A stretch of 64,000 bases of DNA from Colwellia sp. (GTDB lineage: Bacteria > Pseudomonadota > Gammaproteobacteria > Enterobacterales > Alteromonadaceae). This document shows positions 8,759 to 16,424 of this stretch, piece by piece. The notes under the pieces were generated by a model that did not search any database, was not told where the DNA came from, and saw only the letters and a list, made by a program, of their open reading frames with translations. A program made the translations under genes and the position numbers. The stretch covers positions 22,953 to 86,952 of the forward strand of contig JAPYOP010000011.1 in NCBI GenBank assembly GCA_029938115.1, in the 5' to 3' direction. The first letter of the stretch is position 1. Each line of letters opens with the position of its first letter.

Positions 8759-9453
8759 TGTATTGCTCTAATTAGCATAAAAGCTTCAGCAGATTCAACA
8801 CCTACAGAGCTTCCTCGTACTTTGTTTAAATAGTTAATAGCTTCAATTGAACGAGTATGAGGGTAGGGCTTCATTTCTTCTTGATATTTTTCTAATAATT
8901 GTTGTTTTTCTTGTTGGTACTCACTAATCTCAACAAAGTAATTGGGCAAAAATGCTGAGCTCATACTGGTTGATGCCCACTCTGTACTCGAGTTTACTTC
9001 AAAAGATAGTATCTTTTTTACCCACGAGTTTGGTTGAGGGCGACAAGCGGTAAGTACGGCTTGATGAACTATGCGATGGTCGACATTAAGATCACCACCA
9101 TGGTGGGTATAAATTACACTTGGCTGAAACTCAGTAATGATAGGCTCTATCACTTGGGTGATATCAATCAGCGAAATTTGATCCATACGGTTATCGGGAA
9201 AGTCGAAATTATAATACTTGCTAACATTAAGTTGATGACAAGCTTGTTGTTGCGCTGAAAGCCTATTTTGGCCTGCGATGTTAACTTCGGTGCTTGCACC
9301 TTCAGCTCTTGCACTGACACCATCTGTCATATAAATAATGCGAATTTCATCGCCATTATCATTATGCCTTATTAACGTGCCACCACAGCCTATTGCTTCA
9401 TCATCGGCATGAGCAACAATAACCAGTATCTTTTCATTTTTAGCTTTATGCAT
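8755..9453 (-). CDS. PIG-L (LmbE-like) family zinc deacetylase
   Basis: Family members remove N-acetyl groups from GlcNAc-type sugars using a Zn ion. The 232-aa protein starts with a beta strand followed by the zinc motif AHADDE (residues 14-19), and has the later HHGGDLNVDH motif near residue 110, which supplies the third zinc ligand and catalytic His. I choose the ATG at 9453: it is preceded by AAAGGTGAG and lies 4 bases past the pseI stop. An upstream ATG at 9477 would overlap pseI and add 8 non-conserved residues. It is the last gene of the nonulosonic acid operon. By context it may deacetylate an amino-sugar or nonulosonate intermediate, exposing an amine for the formyltransferase; that is inference. 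Confidence 0.85.
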   Translation of the reverse strand: MHKAKNEKILVIVAHADDEAIGCGGTLIRHNDNGDEIRIIYMTDGVSARAEGASTEVNIAGQNRLSAQQQACHQLNVSKYYNFDFPDNRMDQISLIDITQVIEPIITEFQPSVIYTHHGGDLNVDHRIVHQAVLTACRPQPNSWVKKILSFEVNSSTEWASTSMSSAFLPNYFVEISEYQQEKQQLLEKYQEEMKPYPHTRSIEAINYLNKVRGSSVGVESAEAFMLIRAIH

Positions 9454-9457
9454 ATTA

Positions 9458-10546
9458 TTACTCACCTTTGAATTCATCTAGCAATTCCCATGATACTGGC
9501 GTTCCTCTACTAATATCACAAGCAGCTGTTGTTCCTATGACATCATTAAAAAACTTAGGTGCAAGGCCTGAGCCGGGTCTAATTCTTCTAACATGATCGT
9601 CTGTGATGACAGTACCTTGCGCAATATCTTTAACAAAAAATAACGATCGTCTAAATTTCAAGTTTGCTATTTCAGCCGGTTTTCTCTCAAAACTTGCTGT
9701 GCCAAGTGATTGCCATGCTAATTTACTTTGTTCAACTAATTGTTTTAATTCATCAGGCTCTAATGAAAACTCACTATCAGGACCTTTATCTTCTCTACTA
9801 AGAGTCACGTGTTTTTCAATAACACATGCACCAAGCGCAACAGCGGTAATAGCCACACTGGTACCTAAAGTATGATCAGAAAGGCCCGGAATAACTTGCC
9901 AACGCTTGGCTATGTGATCAATGGTGTGTAAGTTACTTTGCTCAACAGGGGCAGGGTAAGAGCTGATACAATGCAATAAAACTAAATCAGTACATCCTGC
10001 ATTTTTAGCGGTATTAACGAGATCGTTAATCTCGTCTTCATCGGCCATGCCAGTTGAAATAATTAATGGCTTGCCTGTTTTTGCTACTTTTTCAATAAGC
10101 GGTAAATCAGTTGCTTCAAAAGATGCAATTTTATAGGCTGGGCAATCAAGTGATTCTAATAGATCCACTGCGGTTTCATCAAACGGTGTACTAAATACAG
10201 TAATGCCTATTTTTCTAGCGTGATCAAACATGGCCTTGTGCCATTCAAAAGGGGTTTGTGCCCATTGATAAAGTTTATATAAATTGTAGCCGTCCCATAA
10301 ACCACCCTGTATTTGAAAGTGCTCATTATCACAATCAATAGTCATTGTATCAGCACTATAGGTTTGCAGTTTAATCGCATCAGCTCCCATAGCTTTTGCC
10401 ATCTCGATGGTAACTAAAGCTCGCTCTAGAGAGCCATTGTGATTTGCCGAAAGTTCAGCAATCACGTAGGGGCGGTGGGCAGGGCCGATTTTAGTTCCGT
10501 CGATAGTAATTTCGGTAGCAAATGCTTGAGTTATAATTTTCGTCAT
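9458..10546 (-). CDS. pseI: Pseudaminic/nonulosonic acid synthase (NeuB family, PseI type)
   Basis: Condenses a 6-deoxy-hexose diamine with phosphoenolpyruvate to form the nine-carbon sugar acid. The 362-aa protein has a NeuB TIM-barrel with AELSANHNGSLERAL, GADAIKLQTYSADTMT, FSTPFDETAVDLLE, PAYKIASFEATDLPLI and HCISSYPAPVE, then a C-terminal SAF antifreeze-like domain from about residue 290 (FRRSLFFVKDIAQGTVITDD, RRIRPGSGLAP). The SANHNG and GxxSDHTLG pattern is closer to PseI than to sialic acid synthase. ATG start with AAGG 8 bases upstream, formed by the end of the preceding gene (4-base gap). Length is normal. It is the best marker that the operon makes a nonulosonic acid. Confidence 0.93.
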   Translation of the reverse strand: MTKIITQAFATEITIDGTKIGPAHRPYVIAELSANHNGSLERALVTIEMAKAMGADAIKLQTYSADTMTIDCDNEHFQIQGGLWDGYNLYKLYQWAQTPFEWHKAMFDHARKIGITVFSTPFDETAVDLLESLDCPAYKIASFEATDLPLIEKVAKTGKPLIISTGMADEDEINDLVNTAKNAGCTDLVLLHCISSYPAPVEQSNLHTIDHIAKRWQVIPGLSDHTLGTSVAITAVALGACVIEKHVTLSREDKGPDSEFSLEPDELKQLVEQSKLAWQSLGTASFERKPAEIANLKFRRSLFFVKDIAQGTVITDDHVRRIRPGSGLAPKFFNDVIGTTAACDISRGTPVSWELLDEFKGE

Positions 10547-10550
10547 AATT

Positions 10551-11273
10551 TTAGCCTTTTTTATTTTGGTGGCTATAAGGTTTAGGAAACGCTTTAACAG
10601 TATTTAATTGAATTGTTACTTTAGCTGTTAGTGAACCATTTTCTAACGTTGCATCTGAAAATTCAAGTTTGTTATTACCTTGTTTAATAAACGCTTTAGG
10701 ATAGCTTGGCGCATCTAGCATGCGGATAAAGTCATATAATTTTATCGGTGATAAATCGCTAGGTATTACACTTTGTTCAGGGGTTCTTCTTTCAAAACAA
10801 ATAATATCGCCTGACTGTTCTACAGGAGTAGGATTTGAATTAATAATGTCAGTTATCATATCTGCAATAACTACAGCTAATTGTTTAAAAATATCCACAG
10901 CTGAACCGTTAAGATCCATAGGGTGTTTTAAATAAACTGGGCCTGCATCAAGTTGTTTTGTCATTTGCAGAGCAGACACTTTAGTTTTATTGATCCCTCT
11001 AATGATCAAGTTTTGTAACGGGCTGCCGCCACGGCCAAAGGGAACATCAGTCATATGAAAACAAACACAGGGCCAATTACTTATAATCTCATTTGGCACT
11101 ATCCAGCTCCAATGGGGGAAAAAGATATATTTAGGATTTAACTTATTTATAGTTTCAACAGTTAATTCATCTTTGCTGGTTATTAAATGCCAATTGCCTG
11201 CTAGTTTGTCACTGTAGTGTTTAAACGCTTCAATATTCCAAGGATGAATAGTGGCAACAATATAATTAGCCAT
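10551..11273 (-). CDS. Formyltransferase-like protein of the nonulosonic acid operon
   Basis: Resembles the N10-formyl-tetrahydrofolate-dependent formyltransferases (Fmt, ArnA N-terminal domain, sugar N-formyltransferases). In the 240-aa protein the stretch CFHMTDVPFGRGGSPLQN aligns with the family's N-x-H-x-SLLPxxRGxxP active-site loop, and KQLDAGPVYL with the loop carrying the catalytic Asp. His and Asp are present, but the usual triad Asn is Cys (C-F-H in place of N-x-H). A short C-terminal Fmt-like domain (RMLDAPSYPKAF) follows. Its start overlaps the PseG-GNAT gene by 8 bases, so it is translationally coupled. Likely role: N-formylation of an amino group on a nonulosonic acid or its precursor, rather than of Met-tRNA, since it is short and lies inside the sugar operon (inference). 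Confidence 0.8.
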   Translation of the reverse strand: MANYIVATIHPWNIEAFKHYSDKLAGNWHLITSKDELTVETINKLNPKYIFFPHWSWIVPNEIISNWPCVCFHMTDVPFGRGGSPLQNLIIRGINKTKVSALQMTKQLDAGPVYLKHPMDLNGSAVDIFKQLAVVIADMITDIINSNPTPVEQSGDIICFERRTPEQSVIPSDLSPIKLYDFIRMLDAPSYPKAFIKQGNNKLEFSDATLENGSLTAKVTIQLNTVKAFPKPYSHQNKKG

Positions 11274-12915
11274 TGAGTCCTCCTAAATGGTCTTCATTTT
11301 TTAAGCAGTAAGCTAAAGGCGAAATTGCAATAAAACCTGCTCGTGAAAATAATTTATGAGAAGCAATGTTATCACTATGAACTTCGGCAATAATACCTTG
11401 TTCTTTAAATGATTCGGGTATTTGTCTTATGGCTTTATCAGCGATACTTTTCCCTTGATGTTTAGGAGAAATGATAATAGAAACTTCCCAATCTGCATCT
11501 ATTTCATATTTTGAGCTTTGTAGCGCATCTAACCTTAATACACCAACTGATTGTAACTTTTGTTCGTCAGAATCATAACGTTTAATCATGTATAGGTGTT
11601 TACTATTATTGGCTAAAGTGTCGGTTAACCAGTCACAGTGTTGCTGCCACTTTACCGGTTCAGAATTATGAAAGTATTTTCTAATATCGCTGTTTGATTG
11701 CCAATCAAATAGGCTCTGGCAATCATCATAACTTGCTTTTACTAAGCAAACATTGCTTGATAATATAACTAGTAATACATCAGCAACTTTTGTAAGGCCT
11801 AAACCATCACAACAGGCAAAACTTTGCTCAACCATTTGTTGATAAGTTATTATGCTTGTTATTCGTGTAAGTGACTCTGAAAATTTTGTATAAGTTAGTT
11901 TAGAAAAGTGACTAAGGTTTATGATTGCACCAGCTCTGGTTAAATTCTCACTAACGAATTTTTGATTTTCGGCGCTGATAATTGATAGGCTTGGCAAACC
12001 CAAACAACAACGTTCCCATGCAGTAGCGCCAGAAGAGCCAATAGCAATGTCTGTAGCTAACATCAGCTTTGCCATAGACTCAGGATTGATGACAATAGTA
12101 ATCCAATCATGGTTAGCGCTAATTTCTTCTAAGTTTTTGATAAAAGCTGAAGCTTGATTTGCAACCAAGGTAACTTGTATTTTATTGCTGGTTTGTGAAT
12201 CGTGTTGAAATTTAATCAGCCAGTTTAATAGTTTTTCAGCAATATTATCGGGATCTGTACCGCCCATTGTTATTAGAATATTTTCAATGCCAGAAGCTTT
12301 AATTCTACTGTTTCTTGTGTTTTTTGCGGTAGCTCGGTTTTGTAAAAACTCATCTCGCAGCATAATAAAGTCAGCACCTAATAATAACTGACAATAATTA
12401 GGCACCAATTTCTCATAGTCTGACTTTTTACGTCCTAAGGTTTGATCTAATAAAAAATCACAATCATGTGACCTGTTAGCAAGATCGTCTATCACCATGA
12501 TCTTAGTTAGGCTGAGCTTGGCTTTTATTAACCTTTGCCAATGCGCATCTAGACTATAATGATCAACAATTAACAAAACGATTGTTAAGCTTTTAAAAGC
12601 CTGTAGACATTCATTAGCATCATCTTGAAAATTGCATCCTAGCCATAATTTTTCGTCAGTTTCATTTTCAATATTTTGTATCGGCGCTGATAATTCAAAT
12701 AACTCAAAGCCTTTTTGTGTAATAAGTTGGTTTAAATTTCCTTGATGCTTTTTCGATAAGAAAATAACGTTAGCGCCATGTTCTTTTAATTTTGTTGCTA
12801 AGGTCAAACATCGCATAACATGACCTGTTCCCATTCTAGTTGAAGCATCAACTCTAATGGCTACCGTTGTAGTACAGTCATTACTGACAGGTTGTTTATT
12901 CTTAGCGTTAGTCAC
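11266..12915 (-). CDS. pseG: PseG-type UDP-sugar hydrolase fused to a GNAT acetyltransferase
   Basis: PseG removes UDP from UDP-2,4-diacetamido-2,4,6-trideoxy-altrose. Residues 1 to about 385 form this GT-B-like hydrolase: IRVDASTRMGTGHVMRCLTLA, the VDHYSLD strand, ITMGGTDPDNI, and SSGATAWERCCLGLPSL. From about residue 388 to 549 there is a complete GNAT domain (LFDWQSNSDIRKYF, GVLRLDA, VSIIISPKHQGKSIADKAI, AEVHSDNIASHKLFSRAGF), of the kind that normally stands alone as PseH. The protein is thus 549 aa instead of roughly 280-370. It starts directly after the aminotransferase stop and overlaps the next gene by 8 bases. Family members with this fusion occur in other marine bacteria and spirochaetes as far as I recall. 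Which amine the GNAT acetylates is open. Confidence 0.88.
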   Translation of the reverse strand: MTNAKNKQPVSNDCTTTVAIRVDASTRMGTGHVMRCLTLATKLKEHGANVIFLSKKHQGNLNQLITQKGFELFELSAPIQNIENETDEKLWLGCNFQDDANECLQAFKSLTIVLLIVDHYSLDAHWQRLIKAKLSLTKIMVIDDLANRSHDCDFLLDQTLGRKKSDYEKLVPNYCQLLLGADFIMLRDEFLQNRATAKNTRNSRIKASGIENILITMGGTDPDNIAEKLLNWLIKFQHDSQTSNKIQVTLVANQASAFIKNLEEISANHDWITIVINPESMAKLMLATDIAIGSSGATAWERCCLGLPSLSIISAENQKFVSENLTRAGAIINLSHFSKLTYTKFSESLTRITSIITYQQMVEQSFACCDGLGLTKVADVLLVILSSNVCLVKASYDDCQSLFDWQSNSDIRKYFHNSEPVKWQQHCDWLTDTLANNSKHLYMIKRYDSDEQKLQSVGVLRLDALQSSKYEIDADWEVSIIISPKHQGKSIADKAIRQIPESFKEQGIIAEVHSDNIASHKLFSRAGFIAISPLAYCLKNEDHLGGLNG

Positions 12916-14211
12916 TTAACGAACCTTAAACAAAGGTTGTAGTACTTTGCCGTGAAATACCTGTTCAAAATTTTGCTGACTTATCGTTTTAGCTAATAAC
13001 GGCAGGATTTCGCGATAAGCTTTTAATAATGCATTAATATCTTCACTTTGATGGGAGTAATTCAAGTTATGTCCTCCACCTAATAATATGCCTCGTTGAG
13101 CCATTTCTTGTAAAAACAGTGACTTTAACTGCCAGCTAGAATATGGTTCACAATCTAATATTTGTAAAAATGACCAACTCGGGTGTCCGCAAAGGTTTAG
13201 CCACTTAGGCTCATTCATGTCTGCCAATATTTGTTGTAAGCCCTTTATTAGTTGTTCGCCGACAGTGTGAATATGGGCTAAAACATTTTGGCTTTTAATT
13301 TTGGTTAACGCTGCTTTTGTTGCAGCCAGCGATAATGTTTCACCAGCAAAGGTGCCTGAGAAGAAAATATCTTCCATTAACATCATAATATCTTTACGGC
13401 CGACAACAGCTGATATTGGATAGCCATTAGCCATGCCTTTACCAAACGTTGCTAAGTCAGGAATGACATCAAATAACTGCTGAGCGCCACCTTTGGCAAA
13501 GCGAAAACCGGTGATCATTTCATCAAAAATTAATACCGCACCATGTTGATGACATAACGTTTTAACGTCATGCAAAAAGTTAGGCTCAGGGTAAGCTAGG
13601 TTCATTGGCTCCATAATTATGGCAGCGAATTTGTTTTGCGCTAATATCTGTTGTAGTGAGTCCATATTATTATATTGAAAGTTATGAGTGAGCGCTTTTG
13701 TTGACTCGGGCACACCTAAATCGCGTGTTGTTGAGCCGATATACCAATCCTGCCAGCCATGATAACCACAAACTGCAATGTGCTCATTACCCGTATATGC
13801 TCTTGCTAATCGTATTGCTGCTGATGTTGCATCACTGCCATTTTTACCAAAACGAACCATTTCAGCGCAGGGCACCATATCAATGATCATCTCAGCAACT
13901 TCCATTTCTAACCTATGGGGCAGTGAAAATGTAACACCTGATTTTAATTGCTCAAGCACTGCGGCATCTACATCACTATCACAATAACCTAACGATATAG
14001 ACAATAAACCACTAACAAAGTCAGTATATTGATTATTATCTACATCCCATACTTGGCAGCCATTGCCTCGTTCAATAAATAAAGGTGAAACACCATATGG
14101 GTAGGCTGTTTTAGATTTACTAAATGTTTGAGAACCAAGCGGAATACTCAGCTCGGCTCGTGCAAGTAATTGTTCGGACTGGCTGAAGTTTTTGGTAAGT
14201 TTTTTACTCAA
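12916..14211 (-). CDS. Class III aminotransferase (glutamate-1-semialdehyde aminomutase-like)
   Basis: PLP enzyme of the fold used by HemL. In the 431-aa protein I see ERGNGCQVWDVDNNQYTDF, the cofactor phosphate loop RFGKNGSDATSAAIRLARA, the Asp that contacts the PLP pyridine ring in IFDEMITGFRF, and the Schiff-base lysine in TFGKGMANGYP. It is not the haem-pathway HemL: it sits within the sugar operon, overlaps the cytidylyltransferase by 8 bases and is followed at once by pseG. The start is TTG at 14211, 7 bases after AAGGAG; no better ATG exists. Homologues recur beside SpsF-like and NeuB-like genes, where they probably aminate a nonulosonic-acid carbon or a keto-sugar. The exact substrate is unknown. 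Confidence 0.85.
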   Translation of the reverse strand: MSKKLTKNFSQSEQLLARAELSIPLGSQTFSKSKTAYPYGVSPLFIERGNGCQVWDVDNNQYTDFVSGLLSISLGYCDSDVDAAVLEQLKSGVTFSLPHRLEMEVAEMIIDMVPCAEMVRFGKNGSDATSAAIRLARAYTGNEHIAVCGYHGWQDWYIGSTTRDLGVPESTKALTHNFQYNNMDSLQQILAQNKFAAIIMEPMNLAYPEPNFLHDVKTLCHQHGAVLIFDEMITGFRFAKGGAQQLFDVIPDLATFGKGMANGYPISAVVGRKDIMMLMEDIFFSGTFAGETLSLAATKAALTKIKSQNVLAHIHTVGEQLIKGLQQILADMNEPKWLNLCGHPSWSFLQILDCEPYSSWQLKSLFLQEMAQRGILLGGGHNLNYSHQSEDINALLKAYREILPLLAKTISQQNFEQVFHGKVLQPLFKVR

Positions 14212-14971
14212 AACCTTGCTCCTTATCTAAAGCTTTTGATACGGCTAAGCCTTGATCTCGGCTAAATTTATTATTTATTTCGATTAAATTTGGCTGTTGC
14301 TCTAGCAGCGTTAATATATCAGCCATCGTGAAGTTTGGATTACTTGGATATAAATTTTGATAAATCTTCTCAACCAATTCAAAATCACTTGGTTCATCTA
14401 CTGTCCAGCGGTGCATTGACAGGTCAGGAGTGTATTGAAAGTCAGCTAAAGTGAATAGTTCGCTATGATTACGAATGTACTGGGTTACATGCTCTCGTTC
14501 AGATGGTTTTGTCGCTTGTTGCCAACTTTGCTTAAGCGCTTGATGAGTAAATATTTCAACATCTAAACCATCGGGTAAACAAGGGATAAAGCAATTACTT
14601 GTATAATCAGCGCTTTGTTTAAGGTGAAGAGCAATAACCTGATCAATGATTTCAGCTTCTATTAAAGGACAATCACCGGTAAGGCGAACAATATGCTCAC
14701 TTGGAAACGCTTTTGCTGCATGATAAAAGCGATCTAAAACATCGTTTAAGTTACCTCTAAAACAAGTGACATCTAATTTTTTACATAAGTTGGCAATGAC
14801 GTCATCATCTTGCTCAATACTCGTTGCTACAATGATTTTGTCAACTAGCTTAGCTCTTTTAATACGCTCAATTTGTAGCGCTAACATAGGTTTGAGAACT
14901 ATATTCTTTAATACTTTGCCAGGCAATCTTGTCGATGAAAACCTTGCTTGTAAAATGACATTAACGCTCAT
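14204..14971 (-). CDS. SpsF-type cytidylyltransferase (CMP-nonulosonate activation candidate)
   Basis: Nucleotidyltransferase related to B. subtilis SpsF and KdsB. The 255-aa protein opens with the CTP-binding signature ILQARFSSTRLPGKVL, followed by LALQIERIKRA, VATSIEQDDD, the VRLTGDCPLI metal-binding segment (Asp) and a RWTVDEPSDFELV motif typical of SpsF. No NeuA/PseF-type protein (IPARGGSKRIPRKN) is encoded in the window, so this is the best candidate to make the CMP-sugar that Maf uses. It overlaps its upstream neighbour by 11 bases and the downstream one by 8, showing tight coupling. Function in the pathway is inferred from position and family. Confidence 0.82.
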   Translation of the reverse strand: MSVNVILQARFSSTRLPGKVLKNIVLKPMLALQIERIKRAKLVDKIIVATSIEQDDDVIANLCKKLDVTCFRGNLNDVLDRFYHAAKAFPSEHIVRLTGDCPLIEAEIIDQVIALHLKQSADYTSNCFIPCLPDGLDVEIFTHQALKQSWQQATKPSEREHVTQYIRNHSELFTLADFQYTPDLSMHRWTVDEPSDFELVEKIYQNLYPSNPNFTMADILTLLEQQPNLIEINNKFSRDQGLAVSKALDKEQGFE

Positions 14972-15551
14972 GATTACTTGCTACTTTTTGATGTTCTGAA
15001 AACTGTTTAGCGGTAATGCCTAATTTTATTAAGGCGACACCTTGGTTATTTACCAAAACATAATCTTCAACTTCACCTTCTATTTTATAGCCACATTTTT
15101 GAAATGCTTTAATGCTGCCAACATTTCCTTTATAGGCACCAGCCATGAGTTTGTTTAAGTTTATTGTTTGAAAAGCAAATTGGCTGATTAATTGTATTGC
15201 CTGGGTAGCAATACCTTTTCCCCAATATTCTTTATTGCCAATTAACAGGCTAATGTCAGCTCTGCGGTGATACCAATTAATTGGACCAAGTTTGATATTC
15301 CCTATATGTAAGTCATGTTCTTTATCACATATTGCTAATAATATTTCATTAGCATTACCATCTTTGCTGGTAACAAACTCAGCAATTTTAGCTTTTGATT
15401 GTACGACAAAGCGAGTCTCTAAAAATTGATTAACTTGAGGATCGTTTAACCATTGATAATAGCTATCGTTGACATCCTTTAAGCAGACATTTCGTAGGTA
15501 AATGCATTCATTTTCTAGGAATTTTTTATCATTAAATAAATCTTTGTCCAT
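14961..15551 (-). CDS. GNAT N-acetyltransferase (PseH-like role)
   Basis: RimJ/RimL-like GNAT protein of 196 aa. Visible elements are the N-terminal YLRNVCLKDVNDSYYQWLND, a central IGNIKLGPIN strand, the acetyl-CoA pyrophosphate loop YWGKGIATQAI, and the C-terminal AGAYKGNVGSIKAFQKCGY. In pseudaminic acid synthesis PseH acetylates the 4-amino group made by PseC; this gene sits three places after pseC and is the obvious stand-alone candidate. A second GNAT domain is fused to PseG, so either could be the true PseH, or they modify different amines. ATG start with AAGGAG 8 bases upstream; 12-base gap from the preceding gene. Confidence 0.82.
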   Translation of the reverse strand: MDKDLFNDKKFLENECIYLRNVCLKDVNDSYYQWLNDPQVNQFLETRFVVQSKAKIAEFVTSKDGNANEILLAICDKEHDLHIGNIKLGPINWYHRRADISLLIGNKEYWGKGIATQAIQLISQFAFQTINLNKLMAGAYKGNVGSIKAFQKCGYKIEGEVEDYVLVNNQGVALIKLGITAKQFSEHQKVASNHER

Positions 15552-15563
15552 TATTTAGTCTCC

Positions 15564-16424
15564 TTAATGCCAATTACTTGGAATGATTAAGTTTTCATCA
15601 TCACAGCTAAGTGAAGATAAGTCTTCTTTGATTTTTTTAGCTGCGGCATTCGCCGTAATGATTTCTGATAATTGCTTGGTATTACAACAGCCAATAACCA
15701 TTTTATCTATATTACTAGATTGGTGTCCTATTGCTAATGCTAAGCTTAAGGGAGTTACATTTAGCAACTTCGCGGTATCTGAAAAGTGCTGAAAATATTT
15801 TATAAAAGGAGAAAAGCAGCTAGATAAATTTTTAGGGTTCATTAATAATAACCCTTGCAAAAAAACTGAGCGACAATGGATTTCTATGTTTCTATCTAAT
15901 AATTTATCAAGCATCCCAGTGTTAATAAAGCGTTGATCCAGACAATTTAAAGGTAATTGAACAATATCTATAGGATGTTTTTTAATACAAAACTCTAATT
16001 GTTCAGGGCTGTACACAGAAACACCAATTTTATTTATTTTTTCTTGCTCTTTTAGTTTAACAAGTGCATCAAAACGATTTTTAGCATGAATTGAAGAAAT
16101 GATATCGTCGGCATGATGAAATAAAACCGCGTTAAGTTTTTCTATTTTAAGTTGTTGCAAGCTAGCTTTTACGTATTGTTCAACGTGTATATTACTATCG
16201 TTAAGTGCTGGTATTTTACTTATTATATCAAATTGAGTTGCAAGTCCTGTTTTGCCTAATACTTCTTCGCTATTGCCATAGGCTGGTGCAGTGTCTAGGG
16301 TATTAATACCTTGTTGTTTAGCGAAAGTTAAAATTCTATTTACTTCTTCAGGGCAAACTTGTCCCTGTGTATTGCTTACACCGTAGTCTAGACCAAATTG
16401 CACTGTTCCTAAGGCGAGTTTCAT
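15564..16424 (-). CDS. Aldo/keto reductase of the nonulosonic acid operon
   Basis: NAD(P)H-dependent oxidoreductase of 286 aa with a TIM-barrel. It begins KLALGTVQFGLDYGVSN and has the AKR tetrad: Asp and Tyr in NTLDTAPAYGNSEE, Lys in DIISKIP, His in VLFHHADD. GVSVYSPEQLEF and MVIGCCNTKQLSE match the later NADP-binding strands. The start codon overlaps the pseC stop (ATGA), so it is cotranslated with pseC. Such reductases are not part of the six-step Campylobacter/Helicobacter pseudaminic pathway but often accompany SpsF-type cytidylyltransferases and class III aminotransferases in nonulosonate clusters. Substrate unknown. Confidence 0.85.
   Translation of the reverse strand: MKLALGTVQFGLDYGVSNTQGQVCPEEVNRILTFAKQQGINTLDTAPAYGNSEEVLGKTGLATQFDIISKIPALNDSNIHVEQYVKASLQQLKIEKLNAVLFHHADDIISSIHAKNRFDALVKLKEQEKINKIGVSVYSPEQLEFCIKKHPIDIVQLPLNCLDQRFINTGMLDKLLDRNIEIHCRSVFLQGLLLMNPKNLSSCFSPFIKYFQHFSDTAKLLNVTPLSLALAIGHQSSNIDKMVIGCCNTKQLSEIITANAAAKKIKEDLSSLSCDDENLIIPSNWH

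Noticed and set aside
12916-14211. hemL (glutamate-1-semialdehyde aminomutase of haem synthesis)
   Set aside because: The fold fits, but the gene is locked by overlaps into a sugar operon beside SpsF-like and PseG genes, so a sugar aminotransferase role is more likely.
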